DNA from: Piscinibacter sp.
GTDB taxonomy: Bacteria > Pseudomonadota > Gammaproteobacteria > Burkholderiales > Burkholderiaceae_C
Reading direction: 5' to 3'
Length of the DNA stretch: 64,000 nt
Assembly: GCA_016706565.1 (NCBI GenBank)
Contig: JADJJI010000003.1
Location: 310,001-374,000 of the forward strand
Shown here: positions 24,155 to 32,897 of the stretch, one piece after another
How positions within the stretch are numbered: position 1 is the first letter of the stretch
Layout of the letters: each line of letters opens with the position of its first letter
Position numbers and translations under genes: made by a program
Notes under the pieces: generated by a model
Told to the model about the DNA's origin: nothing
The model's input: only the letters and a program-made list of their open reading frames with translations
Database searches by the model: none

Positions 24155-25051
24155 TCATGAAGTCTGACCGTCAGACCCACCGCCCGACCATCCGGAAAGG
24201 ACCGCCAGCCTCGTCCGCAACGCCTTCAGGTCGGAACGATCGCAGGTGGCCCGCTGCAGGTCGATGCCGGCAAGCAATTTCTCCAGCCGGTCACATGCCA
24301 CCATTGCCTGCCCGATCAGCCGCCTTGGGTCCGCGGGCGAGATCGAGTCGACCCTCTCACGCAGCGCCGTCACCGCCTCCCGGGTGACAGGCACCGAGCC
24401 ATCGAGCAGGTCCTCGACGTGCTCGGGGTGGCGATCGTGCAGCCGGCCCAACTCGTGCAGCGTTCGCGGCGAAGTGCATCGCCCGGCCCTCATCGCCTCG
24501 TCGAGCACCGATGGCAAGTCAAGCAGCGACAGGTGATGCGCTACCGTGGTCAGGTTGATGCCCAGCCGCCGGGCCACCTCGGAGTTCGACTCGCCGGCAT
24601 TGATGCGGCCGCGAATGAAGCGCGCCAGGTCGAGAGGCGTCAACCCGTGCCGCTTCTGGTTCTCTGCCACTTGGGCATACGGGTCGGCGGGTGCGTCGCG
24701 CACCACGACAGGCACCACCTCCAGCCCCGCAAGCTGCGCCGCACGCCAGCGGCGAGCTCCGAAGTGGATGCGATAGCGCCCTTCCCCGTCGGGCGGATGG
24801 ACGACGATGGGCTGCAAGATGCCGCGCTGGCGGATGTCTTCGGCCAGCTCGGCCAGCTCATCCTCGGGCAACTCCGTGCGTGGATTGCTGGGATCCTCGT
24901 GGAGTGCAGACGTGGCGACCAGGAGAGGTTGGCCGGTGGTTTGTTCGGGTGAGGCCTCCGTGGGTGGCGCCGCACCCGCAGCTGCCGGCTCGGACTCGAG
25001 CAGATCGAGCTGCTCGCCCTTCTCCCTCTGCTTGACCCACGGCATGCGCAT
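24155..25051 (-). CDS. ParB/RepB-family partition-like protein
   Basis: 298 residues. The ParB N-terminal nuclease-like domain shows DPSNPRTELPEDELAELAEDIRQRGILQPIVV and GRYRIHFGARRWRAAQLAGLEVVPVVV (the CTP-binding GxRR motif), and a helix-turn-helix follows (LTPLDLARFIRGRINAGESNSEVARRLGINLTTVAHHLSLL). No ParA partner is adjacent, which is common on mobilizable elements where such proteins act as regulators or help maintain the circular form. Start 25051 (MRMPWVKQREKGEQLDLLE) is chosen from family N-termini; GTG and ATG codons upstream are in frame. It is separated from mobC by about 290 bases that contain the oriT candidate. Confidence 0.82.
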   Translation of the reverse strand: MRMPWVKQREKGEQLDLLESEPAAAGAAPPTEASPEQTTGQPLLVATSALHEDPSNPRTELPEDELAELAEDIRQRGILQPIVVHPPDGEGRYRIHFGARRWRAAQLAGLEVVPVVVRDAPADPYAQVAENQKRHGLTPLDLARFIRGRINAGESNSEVARRLGINLTTVAHHLSLLDLPSVLDEAMRAGRCTSPRTLHELGRLHDRHPEHVEDLLDGSVPVTREAVTALRERVDSISPADPRRLIGQAMVACDRLEKLLAGIDLQRATCDRSDLKALRTRLAVLSGWSGGGSDGQTS

Positions 25052-25261
25052 GGCTGCATCGTGCCAACGCAGTCCGCCCGGCACCAGCCGCCCTGCTCAT
25101 CGCCAACGATCGTCCCGATTCGTCTCGCGACATTCAGGGGGCGCCAGCGATGTCTCGCGAGCGGCGTAACCCAGACACCACTGGTTTCAACTTCCCTGCT
25201 TGCCGCTGGTCGAGATCAGCAGGCGACAGAATCGCTCGCCGCGATCCGGGCGATCCGGCAG

Positions 25262-26161
25262 CTATGCCAGCCAGGCCGGCGTCCGGAACGCCGCCACGAG
25301 ATAGTCGATCATCAGCCGCACCTTGGCCGTGACATGCCGGCGCGATGGATAGACGGCGTAGATGCCCAGCTCGATCGAGCGGAAATGAGGCAACACCTCG
25401 ACCAGTTCGCCGGACTGCAGGAACGGCGCGACCAGGAACGAAGGCTGCAGCACGATGCCCTGGTGCCGAATGGCAGCCGCGCAGCAGGTCTCGCCGCTGT
25501 TGGTGCGCAACCTCGGGTTGACGCGGGCGATCACCGGCCCCTCGGGCCCATCGAATTCCCAGCTCTCGCCCGTGGCCAACAGGCTGTAGGCCACCACATC
25601 GTGTGTAGCGAGCTCCGACGGATGCGCAGGGCGTCCCCTCTCGCGCAAGTAGTCGGGTGAGGCGCACAGCAGCAGCCGTGTCGAGCCCAGCCTGCGACTG
25701 ATCAGCGATGAACTCGGCAGTCTGGCAATGCGCACGGCCAGGTCATAGCCTTCTTCGACCAGGTCGACGAAGCGATCGGCCAAGGTCACGTCGAGCGTCA
25801 CCCTCGGGTGCTGCTTCAGGAACGCTGGCCACAAGGGCGCGAGGTGGAGCTGGCCGAAAGTCACAGGGACGTTGATCTTCAGCTGTCCGACGGCACTGCC
25901 CGAGTGCGCCGTGATCTCGGCCTCGGCCTCGGAGAACTGCGCCAGCAACTCCTTGCAGCGGGAGTGGAACACCTCGCCTTCCTCGGTCAGCGACAGCCGG
26001 CGTGTCGTTCGATTCAGCAATCTCACGCCCAGTTGGGCCTCGAGTTCGCCCACGTAGCGCGAGACACCGGCCTTGGACTGCCCGATGGCCTCGGCGCCCT
26101 TCACGAAACTGCCAGCGTCGACTACCGCGACGAAGGCCTGTACCGCAGCGAACTTGTCCAT
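25262..26161 (-). CDS. LysR-family transcriptional regulator
   Basis: 299 residues. The DNA-binding domain is MDKFAAVQAFVAVVDAGSFVKGAEAIGQSKAGVSRYVGELEAQLGVRLLNRTTRRLSLTEEG, and the effector domain of the CrgA/AaeR-type subfamily follows (WPAFLKQHPRVTLDVTLADRFVDLVEEGYDLAVRI). It is divergent from an oxidoreductase gene at 26282, which it probably regulates. ATG 26161. The effector is unknown. It sits between the mobility genes and the catabolic cargo of the island. Confidence 0.85.
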   Translation of the reverse strand: MDKFAAVQAFVAVVDAGSFVKGAEAIGQSKAGVSRYVGELEAQLGVRLLNRTTRRLSLTEEGEVFHSRCKELLAQFSEAEAEITAHSGSAVGQLKINVPVTFGQLHLAPLWPAFLKQHPRVTLDVTLADRFVDLVEEGYDLAVRIARLPSSSLISRRLGSTRLLLCASPDYLRERGRPAHPSELATHDVVAYSLLATGESWEFDGPEGPVIARVNPRLRTNSGETCCAAAIRHQGIVLQPSFLVAPFLQSGELVEVLPHFRSIELGIYAVYPSRRHVTAKVRLMIDYLVAAFRTPAWLA

Positions 26162-26281
26162 ATCGTATTGTTCAACTATGCGAGACAGATCATCTTCTGT
26201 TGGCATATTTATCTCAAGTAGTTGAACTTCTAAAGTCTTGGCATCGCAGCAGCCCGCTGCATCCACGACAGGAGTCACAGC
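26162..26281. promoter_or_regulatory. Divergent promoter region with GTTCAAC/GTTGAAC inverted repeat
   Basis: AT-rich compared with its surroundings. GTTCAAC (26170-26176) and GTTGAAC (26221-26227) form a perfect inverted repeat separated by 44 bases, a layout compatible with two half-sites of a LysR tetramer. Shared between the LysR gene and the plus-strand oxidoreductase. Confidence 0.4.
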
Positions 26282-26914
26282 ATGAAAGTCACCGTCATCG
26301 GCGCCGGCAACATGGGTTCGGCGTTCGTCAAGCAACTCACCCGCGCCGGCCATCAGGTCAGCGTCGCCGCGCGCAGCGGCAGCAAGGCGGCGCAAGTCGC
26401 CGCCGCGAATCCCGGCGCGCGCGCCGTCGATGTGGCGAACTCGGCAGTCGACGCCGATGCCGTCGTGCTCGCCACGGGCTTTGCCGACGCCGCCGCAGCG
26501 CTCAAGTCCGTTGGCGACCTGCAAGGCAAGGTCGTCATCGACATCACCAACCCGCTGACCGCCGACTACATGGGGTTGACGCTGGGCCACAGCACCTCGG
26601 CCGCCGAGGAAATCGCCCAGGCCGTGCCGGGCGCCGAAGTCGTCAAGGGCTTCAACACGCTGTTCGCCCAGGTACTGGCCGATGGCGCGGACTTCGGCAA
26701 CGGCCAGAAGGCCAGCGTCTTCGTCGCCAGCGACAGCGCACGCGCCAAGCAGGTCGCGACCACGCTGGCAGAGAGCATGGGCTTCACGGTCATTGACGCC
26801 GGCGGCCTGAAGAACGCCCGCTACCTCGAGCCGCTGGCTGGCTTGAACATCTATCTCGGCTACGGCGCCGGCCTCGGCACCGCGATCGCGCCGACCTGGA
26901 TCCGCAAGGCCTGA
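26282..26914 (+). CDS. NAD(P)-binding oxidoreductase, F420-dependent-reductase-like fold
   Basis: 210 residues. A Rossmann fold opens with MKVTVIGAGNMGSAFVKQLTRAGHQVSVAARSG (GxGxxG). VVIDITNPLTADYMG, VKGFNTLFAQV and DAGGLKNARYLEPLAGLNIYL are the conserved blocks of the Npd/F420-dependent NADP reductase-like family (also present in STEAP). The bacterium is not expected to make F420, so the cofactor is probably NADPH and the substrate another electron acceptor. Divergent from a LysR gene and preceded by AGGAGTCACAGC. A SnoaL-like protein follows in the same direction. Confidence 0.8.
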   Translation: MKVTVIGAGNMGSAFVKQLTRAGHQVSVAARSGSKAAQVAAANPGARAVDVANSAVDADAVVLATGFADAAAALKSVGDLQGKVVIDITNPLTADYMGLTLGHSTSAAEEIAQAVPGAEVVKGFNTLFAQVLADGADFGNGQKASVFVASDSARAKQVATTLAESMGFTVIDAGGLKNARYLEPLAGLNIYLGYGAGLGTAIAPTWIRKA

Positions 26915-26956
26915 CGCCACCCGTCACGACCCTCACTGCCAACACCGGGAACGACC

Positions 26957-27517
26957 ATGTCCACTCGAACGCGACTCCCCGCCGTGCTCATCGCGGCCTT
27001 CGCCCTGACCTCTCTTGCCGCGTCGGCACAGACGCTTGCCGAGAACCCGACCACCCCGCCGCCCAAGCCCGAAGTTCAGGCGCCGAAGGTCGAGCGCCAC
27101 CTGAAGACTTTCGACACGCTGGACTTCGACGTCTTCAGCAACCAGAAGTGGGATCGGCTGCATGAGAGCCACGGCAAGGACATCGTCGTCACCTGGCCCG
27201 ACGGCCACGAGACACGCGGCATCGACAAGCACATCGAAGACCTGAAGGCGCTCTTCGTGTTCGCCCCCGACATCGCGATCCAGACCCACCCGATCCGCTT
27301 CGGCTCGGGCACCTGGACCGCGGTGACTGGCGTGATGACTGGCACCTTCACCCAGCCTATGCCGAGACCCGATGGAACGTCGATTCCGCCGACCGGAAAG
27401 CGCTTCGCCATCGGCATGGCGACCATCGGCCACTGGAAGGACGGCACGATGGACCACGAGTGGCTGTTCTGGGACAACCAGGACTTCATGGCCCAGATCG
27501 GGCTTGGTGGCAAGTAG
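26957..27517 (+). CDS. Secreted SnoaL/NTF2-like protein
   Basis: 186 residues. A Sec signal peptide (MSTRTRLPAVLIAAFALTSL, cleaved near ASA-QT) is followed by an NTF2-like cone fold: DTLDFDVFSNQKWDRLHESHGKDIVVTWPDGHETRG and the C-terminal GHWKDGTMDHEWLFWDNQDFMAQIGL are typical of the SnoaL polyketide-cyclase family with periplasmic location. Function unknown; many related proteins bind small hydrophobic molecules or have ester cyclase activity. It lies 42 bases after the oxidoreductase and 35 before an esterase gene, so the three may form an operon controlled by the LysR gene. Confidence 0.75.
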   Translation: MSTRTRLPAVLIAAFALTSLAASAQTLAENPTTPPPKPEVQAPKVERHLKTFDTLDFDVFSNQKWDRLHESHGKDIVVTWPDGHETRGIDKHIEDLKALFVFAPDIAIQTHPIRFGSGTWTAVTGVMTGTFTQPMPRPDGTSIPPTGKRFAIGMATIGHWKDGTMDHEWLFWDNQDFMAQIGLGGK

Positions 27518-27552
27518 GCCAACCGCACCACAGCCGCCGGGAGCAGCAGACC

Positions 27553-28206
27553 ATGCAAGACGCACTGATCATCCAGCAACCCGCCGCTGCGGGCGACGGC
27601 CCGCGCGAACTGATCTTGCTGTTCCACGGCGTTGGCGCGAGTGCGCAGGATCTGGCACCGCTCGGCAGCATCCTGGCGCAACGGCGCCCGCTGGCCATGG
27701 TGATCAGCGTGCAGGCACCGTCTGCCACGGAAAGCGGCCGCGGTTGGCAGTGGTTCTCCGTGATGGGCATCACCGAGGCCAACCGGCCGCAGCGCGTGGC
27801 CGAGGCCATGCCGCTCTTTGTCGATACCGTGTCCCAGTGGCAGAGACAGGCCGGGGCCGACCCGCGTTCGACCACGCTGATCGGCTTCTCGCAAGGGGCG
27901 ATCATGGTGCTCGAGTCGACGCAGCAAGCGCCAGCGCTGGCCGGCCGCGTCGTCGCGATCGCGGGTCGATTCGCTCTGGCGCCACGGCGTGCGCCGCTCG
28001 GCACGCAGGTGCACCTGATGCACGGCGACCAGGATCGCGTGATGCCGATGGAGTTGGCCCGCAACGCCGCGACGGGCCTTCGCGCGCTCGGCGCCAGCGT
28101 CACGCTGGATGAGTTTCCCGGCCTGGGACACGGCGTGGACTCGAGGGTCGCGATCCGCATCGGCTCCTGCCTGGAATCGCCCGTTGGCTCGCCGCCGTCG
28201 GTGTGA
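27553..28206 (+). CDS. ypfH: YpfH-type alpha/beta-hydrolase esterase
   Basis: 217 residues, carboxylesterase/phospholipase fold. LILLFHGVGASAQDLAPLG gives the oxyanion-hole HG motif, TTLIGFSQGAIMVLE the nucleophilic Ser (GFSQG), LMHGDQDRVMPMELA the catalytic Asp, and FPGLGHGVD the catalytic His. E. coli YpfH acts on short-chain p-nitrophenyl and palmitoyl esters. ATG 27553. A role in hydrolysing aromatic esters in this catabolic island is possible but unsupported. Confidence 0.8.
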   Translation: MQDALIIQQPAAAGDGPRELILLFHGVGASAQDLAPLGSILAQRRPLAMVISVQAPSATESGRGWQWFSVMGITEANRPQRVAEAMPLFVDTVSQWQRQAGADPRSTTLIGFSQGAIMVLESTQQAPALAGRVVAIAGRFALAPRRAPLGTQVHLMHGDQDRVMPMELARNAATGLRALGASVTLDEFPGLGHGVDSRVAIRIGSCLESPVGSPPSV

Positions 28207-28216
28207 CACTCCTGCC

Positions 28217-28660
28217 ATGCACCTGTCATTCGGTCCGGAAGTGACCACGCTATCCATGGAGGACGGGAGCGCCGTGACCGCGGGGCCTAGCCCCGCGGCA
28301 CTTGCGGACTCCTGCTTCCGTCACGATCCACCCACTCCCCGTGAGCTCGAGCATGCGATCGACATCGTCGAAGACGCGCTGATGGCAGCGATGCCGCCGC
28401 GCGGCAGCGGAGCCCCTCTGACGACGGCCGAGCCCTCGCTGCGGCTGTTGCCTGGCTTCGCGGAGGTGGACTCGGCGTTGAGCAGGGACGCGATCGAAGG
28501 CATGTTCCAGCAGTTGGTATCGCTCGCGTCCGGCTCACCGGGCTCAAACGCGAGCGTGCTCGCAGACCGTGCTGTGGCTGCGGCCCTGCTGATCACGCGC
28601 GAGTACATGCACCACCTGGACTTCGACTCGATCAGCGTGGCACACGCTCCCGCCGTGTAG
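28217..28660 (+). CDS. Conserved hypothetical protein
   Basis: 147 residues, soluble, no signal peptide. It has a mostly alpha-helical C-terminal half: PTPRELEHAIDIVEDALMAAMPP, then LSRDAIEGMFQQLVSLASGS and RAVAAALLITREYMHHLDFDSISV. It starts 11 bases after the esterase stop, so is probably its operon partner. ATG 28217 is used; the frame is open further upstream through the esterase gene. I recognise no domain and give no function. Confidence 0.6.
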   Translation: MHLSFGPEVTTLSMEDGSAVTAGPSPAALADSCFRHDPPTPRELEHAIDIVEDALMAAMPPRGSGAPLTTAEPSLRLLPGFAEVDSALSRDAIEGMFQQLVSLASGSPGSNASVLADRAVAAALLITREYMHHLDFDSISVAHAPAV

Positions 28661-28725
28661 TGCCGCTGAGCCGTCTGGACACCCTGACCGGATCCAAGCG
28701 ACGCGCGGTGGAACTCCGCCTGTAT

Positions 28726-28740
28726 CGGATCTTCGATCCG
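28726..28740. terminator. Small hairpin between convergent genes
   Basis: CGGATC, loop TTC, GATCCG, a perfect 6-bp stem just beyond the nagL stop (28746) and after the convergent hypothetical gene. No T-run. It could end the 10-kb nag/transport transcript. Confidence 0.4.
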
Positions 28741-28745
28741 TGCAG

Positions 28746-29420
28746 TCAGTGCGCGTCAGGCTGGAGCGCCGGCGCGGCTTGCCTGAAGGCTTCGAGAGGG
28801 CCGCAGGCGGCGTCGATCTCCAGCAGTCTCGGCCAGCGCCCAAGATCAACCTTGAATCGGCGCGCACTCTCGATCTGCGGCACCAGGTAGACGTCGGCCA
28901 GCGTCGGGTGCTCGCCGAAAGCAAACGGCCCCCGGCCGTGGGCCTGGACCAGCGACTCGAAGGCATCGAAGCCGGCGCTGATCCAGGTGCCGCACCAGTC
29001 ATCAAGGGTGGCCTGATCGGCCGAGAATCGATGCCGCAAGGCTTCGAGAATCCGGCGGTTGTTCACCGGATGGATGTCGCACCCGACGATGGCCGCCAGA
29101 GCGCGCACCTGCGCTCTGCCCAGGGCATCGGCCGGCAACAGTGCGGGCGTCGGGTACCGCTCTTCGAGCCACTCGAGGATGGCGGGGGACTGAGTCAGCA
29201 CCGTCTCGCCGATATCCAGCGCGGGAACGAGTTGCTGTGGGTTGATCGCCTTGTACGCTGGATCATTGTGTTCTTCCTTGCGGAGGTCGACAGCGACCTG
29301 CTGGTAGTCAAGCCCCTTGAGATTCAGTGCAATGCGCACGCGGTGGGACGTGCCGCTTCGGAAGAAGCCGTAGAGCCTCGGTAGAAACGCATCGGGCGCG
29401 ATCGGTAGCGGAACTGCCAT
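28746..29420 (-). CDS. nagL: NagL, maleylpyruvate isomerase (zeta-class GST fold)
   Basis: 224 residues. The sequence follows the Ralstonia U2 NagL pattern: LYGFFRSGTSHRVRIALNLKGLDYQQVAVDLRKEEH, NPQQLVPALDIGETVLTQSPAILEWLEERYPTP, IVGCDIHPVNNRRILEAL, and PTLADVYLVPQIESARRF. It isomerises maleylpyruvate to fumarylpyruvate with glutathione as cofactor. The SGTSHR motif, in place of the SSCSWR of maleylacetoacetate isomerases, points to maleylpyruvate, and gentisate dioxygenase and fumarylpyruvate hydrolase in the same operon supply and consume it. It is the last gene of the operon, separated from its pathway partners by the transporter. ATG 29420. Confidence 0.85.
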   Translation of the reverse strand: MAVPLPIAPDAFLPRLYGFFRSGTSHRVRIALNLKGLDYQQVAVDLRKEEHNDPAYKAINPQQLVPALDIGETVLTQSPAILEWLEERYPTPALLPADALGRAQVRALAAIVGCDIHPVNNRRILEALRHRFSADQATLDDWCGTWISAGFDAFESLVQAHGRGPFAFGEHPTLADVYLVPQIESARRFKVDLGRWPRLLEIDAACGPLEAFRQAAPALQPDAH

Positions 29421-29452
29421 GGGGAACTCCGATCTGAACGGTGGCTGAGGCA

Positions 29453-30166
29453 TCAAACGCCGAGGTAACCAGCCAGCGCCGGGTTCGCCGCCACGTCCTC
29501 GCTGCCGCCCTCGATCACTACCTGGCCCTTCTGCAGCACGATGGCGCGGTCGCTGCGCGCGAGCACGCGGCGGTAGTCGCGGTCGACGATCAGCGTGGCG
29601 ATGCCGCTGACGCGGATCTCGCCGATGACACGCCAGATGTCGGCCACGATCAGCGGCGCCAGGCCTTCGGTGGCCTCGTCGAGAATGATCAGTTCCGGAT
29701 GCGTCATCAGCGCACGGCCGATCGACAGCATCTGCTGCTCGCCGCCGGAGAGCTGCGCGCCGAGGTTCGTCAGCCGCTCCTTCAGGCGCGGGAAGGTGTC
29801 GAGCACACGCTCGTAGTTCCAGTCGTTGCGCCCGTCGCGGCCCGGCCGAGCGGCCATCACCAGGTTCTCGCGCACCGTCAGGTTGGGGAACACGCCGCGG
29901 CCTTCCGGCACATAGGCCACGCCGAGGCGTGCCACCTGGTGCGGCCTGGCCTTCGAGGCGTCCTGCCCGAACAAGGCGATGTGCCCTTCGCGCTGCGCCA
30001 CATGGCCGAGCAGCGTACGGATCAGCGTGCTCTTACCCATGCCGTTGCGGCCGAGCAGGCCGAGCGTCTGGCCGCGCGCGATGGCTAGGTCGATGCCGTG
30101 CAGCACATGGCTGGAGCCGTACCAGGCGTGCAGGCCGCGGGCTTCGAGGAGATAGTCGTGATTCAT
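29453..30166 (-). CDS. livF: LivF-type ABC transporter ATPase
   Basis: 237 residues. Walker A is GRNGMGKST, the Q-loop region is VAYVPEGRGVFPNLTVRENL, the signature is LSGGEQQ, and Walker B is LIILDEATEGLAP. It belongs to the branched-chain amino acid/aromatic uptake family. In the switch region VDRD replaces the usual VEQN, so the H-loop histidine looks absent, as in many LivF proteins. It pairs with the LivG-type ATPase 13 bases upstream. ATG 30166; an in-frame extension to 30229 is less likely because it would overlap livG. Here it probably powers salicylate or related aromatic import. Confidence 0.85.
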   Translation of the reverse strand: MNHDYLLEARGLHAWYGSSHVLHGIDLAIARGQTLGLLGRNGMGKSTLIRTLLGHVAQREGHIALFGQDASKARPHQVARLGVAYVPEGRGVFPNLTVRENLVMAARPGRDGRNDWNYERVLDTFPRLKERLTNLGAQLSGGEQQMLSIGRALMTHPELIILDEATEGLAPLIVADIWRVIGEIRVSGIATLIVDRDYRRVLARSDRAIVLQKGQVVIEGGSEDVAANPALAGYLGV

Positions 30167-30179
30167 GTCGTGCCTCGAA

Positions 30180-30938
30180 TCAATGCCCCAGGTAGGCCGA
30201 CTGCACCTGCGGGTTGGTGCGGATCGCATCCGGCGTGTCGGACGCGATCACGCAGCCATTGACCATCACCGTGATGCGGTCGGCGATGCGGAATACCGCA
30301 TCCATGTCGTGCTCGACCAGCAGGATCGCGTGCTCGGCGCGCAGCTCGGCTAGCAGCGCGAGCATGCGCTCGGTCTCTTCGGCACCCATGCCGGCCAGCG
30401 GCTCGTCGAGCAGCAGCACCTCGGGCGCGGTAGCCAGGCACATCGCGATCTCGAGCTGGCGCTTCTGGCCGTGGCTGAGCAGGCCGGCGGGGCGCTCGAG
30501 CAGCTCGGTGAGGCCGGCCTCGGCCGCCGCCTGCCGTGCCGCCGTCGTGCTGGCGTCGCAGGCTTGCGCGTCCTGCCACCAGTGCCACGGCTTCTGGGTA
30601 CGGGCCTGCGCAGCCAGGCGGCAGTTCTCGAAGACCGTGAACGTCGGGTAGATGGTGTTGCGCTGGTAGCTGCGGCCCAGCCCCGCGCGGGCGCGCTTCG
30701 GTTGCGTCCAGCCGGTCACGTCCTGCCCGAGCAGCTCGACACTGCCGCCCGAGGGCGGGATCTCGCCGGAGAGGATGTTGATCAGCGTGCTCTTGCCGGC
30801 GCCGTTGGTGCCGATCACCGCATGCACGCTGCCTCGCTCCAACTCGATCGAGACACGGTCCACCGCCACCAGGCCACCCCAGCGGCGGCTGATCTCGCGG
30901 CCGCGCAGCAGCACGGCGCTCTGGGCTTCAGGCTTCAC
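30180..30938 (-). CDS. livG: LivG-type ABC transporter ATPase
   Basis: 252 residues. Walker A is GTNGAGKST, the Q-loop region GLGRSYQRNTIYPTFTVFENC, the signature LSHGQKRQLEIA (Gly replaced by His in LSGGQ, as in many LivG homologues), and Walker B VLLLDEPLAGM, with the switch His in LLVEHDMD. It overlaps livM by 11 bases and precedes livF. Cytoplasmic ATPase of the five-component importer. Confidence 0.87.
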   Translation of the reverse strand: MKPEAQSAVLLRGREISRRWGGLVAVDRVSIELERGSVHAVIGTNGAGKSTLINILSGEIPPSGGSVELLGQDVTGWTQPKRARAGLGRSYQRNTIYPTFTVFENCRLAAQARTQKPWHWWQDAQACDASTTAARQAAAEAGLTELLERPAGLLSHGQKRQLEIAMCLATAPEVLLLDEPLAGMGAEETERMLALLAELRAEHAILLVEHDMDAVFRIADRITVMVNGCVIASDTPDAIRTNPQVQSAYLGH

Positions 30939-31947
30939 CGAGCGCCTCCTTGCTGGCCGAGGGCACCCGGTTGCGGCCCACCAGCCGCTCGCGCCACTGC
31001 CCCGGCAGGCCCACCAGCCCGCGCGGCAGCAGCGCCACGCTGGCGATGATGGTCAGGCCGAGGCCCAGGTGCCAGTGCTTGGCGAAGGCGCCGAAGATCG
31101 CCTCGCTCTTGAAGAACTCCTGCAGCAGCGCGAAGGCGAAGGCGCCGATCAGCGCGCCACGCAGGTGGCCGATGCCGCCGAGAATGATCATGATCAGCAC
31201 GGCGCCCGAGAGGTGCCAGCTCATCAGCTCGGGGTTGACGAAGCCGTCCTTGACCGCGAACAGGAAACCCGCCAGCCCGGCGATGCCGCCGGACAGCGTG
31301 AACGCCGCGAGCTTGTACGGATAGGTGGAGAAGCCGGTGGCGCGCATGCGCTGCTCGTTGACGCGGATGCCGGCCAGCGCGCGGCCGAAGCGCGAACGCA
31401 GCAGCACGGCGAGGAAGGCGAAGGCGGCCACCAAGCAGGCCAGCGTGAAGAAGTACAGCGTCAGCGAACTGTCGAGATCGATCAGCGATCCCAGCGCCGG
31501 CTTGACGTAGAGGTAGATGCCGTCGGTGCCGCCACCCAGTGGCGTGTCGTGCACCACGTAGTAGGCCATCTGCGCGAAGGCGAGCGTGACCATGATGAAG
31601 TACACGCCCTTGGTGCGCAGGCTGAGCGCGCCCACCGCGAGTGCGTACATCGCAGCAGCCACGATGCTCACCGGCAGCAGCCACCACAGCCCCGCTGCTT
31701 CACTGGCCGGCGACAGCAGCACCGCCGCATAGGCGCCGATGCCGAAGAAGGCGGCCTGGCCGAAGCACACGAGCCCGGTGGCGCCGACCAGCAGCTCCAG
31801 GCTCAGCGCGAAGATCGCGTAGACCATGATCTTGGTGACCAAGTCGACGCCGTAGCTGCCGGTCAGCAGCGGCAGCAGCGCCAGCGCCGCGAAGCAGGCG
31901 GCGACGAAGGCGGCCTTGGAACGGTCGAGGTTGTTCATGGCACTCAT
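30928..31947 (-). CDS. livM: LivM-type ABC transporter permease
   Basis: 339 residues with about nine transmembrane helices. LELLVGATGLVCFGQAAFFGIGAYAAVLL, GRALAGIRVNEQRMRATGFSTYPYKLAAFTLSGGIAGLAGFLFA and LIMIILGGIGHLRGALIGA are the conserved LivM blocks, including the cytoplasmic coupling loop. Start 31947 (MSAMNNLD) overlaps the livH stop by four bases (ATGA). It ends inside livG. Together with LivH it forms the channel through the inner membrane. Confidence 0.88.
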   Translation of the reverse strand: MSAMNNLDRSKAAFVAACFAALALLPLLTGSYGVDLVTKIMVYAIFALSLELLVGATGLVCFGQAAFFGIGAYAAVLLSPASEAAGLWWLLPVSIVAAAMYALAVGALSLRTKGVYFIMVTLAFAQMAYYVVHDTPLGGGTDGIYLYVKPALGSLIDLDSSLTLYFFTLACLVAAFAFLAVLLRSRFGRALAGIRVNEQRMRATGFSTYPYKLAAFTLSGGIAGLAGFLFAVKDGFVNPELMSWHLSGAVLIMIILGGIGHLRGALIGAFAFALLQEFFKSEAIFGAFAKHWHLGLGLTIIASVALLPRGLVGLPGQWRERLVGRNRVPSASKEALGEA

Positions 31948-32825
31948 GCGGCTTTGAACAGGCCGTCTGGCTTCCACAGCAGGATCAGCGCCATCAGCAC
32001 GTAGACGAGCACGCCAGCCGCCTGCGGCAGCAGCACCTTGCCGAAGGTGTCGACCGCTCCGATCAGCAGCGCCGCCAGCAGCGCGCCGCGGATCGAGCCG
32101 ATGCCGCCGATCACCACCACCACGAAGCAGATGATGAGCACCGAGTTGCCCATGCCGGGGTACACGCTCGACACCGGCGCAGCCACCATACCGGCCAGCA
32201 CCGCGATCGCCACGCCGGCGGCGAACACCACGCGGTAGAGGAATTTGATGTCGATGCCCAGGCTCTGCACCATCTCGCGGTTGGTGCTGCCGGCGCGGAT
32301 CATCATGCCCAGCCGCGTGCGCGTGAACACGAACCACATGCCGATGGCCAGCGCCAGGCACACGCCGCTGACGAACAGGCGGTAGACCGGGTACGTCATC
32401 ATCTCGCCCAGCGGCAGCGTGCCGGCCAGGATCTCGGGCGGCTGCACGCCGTGCACGTCGTCACCGACTGCGAGGCTGCGCAACTCCTCGAAGACCAGGA
32501 TCAGCCCGTAGGTCATCAGCACCTGCTGCAGGTGCTCACGCTCGTAGAGGAAGCTGAAGAAGACCCACTCCAGCACATAGCCGAGCGCCACCGCTAGGAC
32601 CGTGCCGACCAGGAGCGTGGCGAAGAAGCCGCCACCGAAGGTGGTCGCGACCACCGGCGCCAGCGCGAAGGCCATGTAGGCGCCGATCATGTAGAAGCTA
32701 CCGTGCGCCAGGTTGATGACGCCCATGATCCCGAAGATCAGCGTCAGCCCGCTGGCCACGAGGAACAGCAGCAGGCCGTACTGCAGCGAGTTCAGGCACT
32801 GGATGAGGAACGTGGCGAGATCCAT
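31944..32825 (-). CDS. livH: LivH-type ABC transporter permease
   Basis: 293 residues, about eight transmembrane helices. LNSLQYGLLLFLVASGLTLIFGIMGVINLAHGSFYMIGAYMA at the N-terminus is the LivH hallmark. TRLGMMIRAGSTNREMVQSLGIDIKFLYRVVFAAGVAIAVLAGMVAAP is the coupling region and VVIGGIGSIRGALLAALLIG the C-terminal one. First permease after the binding protein, 72 bases downstream of it. Confidence 0.88.
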   Translation of the reverse strand: MDLATFLIQCLNSLQYGLLLFLVASGLTLIFGIMGVINLAHGSFYMIGAYMAFALAPVVATTFGGGFFATLLVGTVLAVALGYVLEWVFFSFLYEREHLQQVLMTYGLILVFEELRSLAVGDDVHGVQPPEILAGTLPLGEMMTYPVYRLFVSGVCLALAIGMWFVFTRTRLGMMIRAGSTNREMVQSLGIDIKFLYRVVFAAGVAIAVLAGMVAAPVSSVYPGMGNSVLIICFVVVVIGGIGSIRGALLAALLIGAVDTFGKVLLPQAAGVLVYVLMALILLWKPDGLFKAA

Positions 32826-32897
32826 GGGCGAAGCCTTCCCCTGCGGCCACCGTGGCGGTGGCCGTTGGTCGGTTGAATCGGGAGTGGCGAGCCGGCC

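Noticed and set aside
28746-29420. Maleylacetoacetate isomerase (homogentisate pathway)
   Set aside because: The SGTSHR active-site motif and the presence of gentisate dioxygenase and fumarylpyruvate hydrolase in the same operon favour maleylpyruvate isomerase (NagL).
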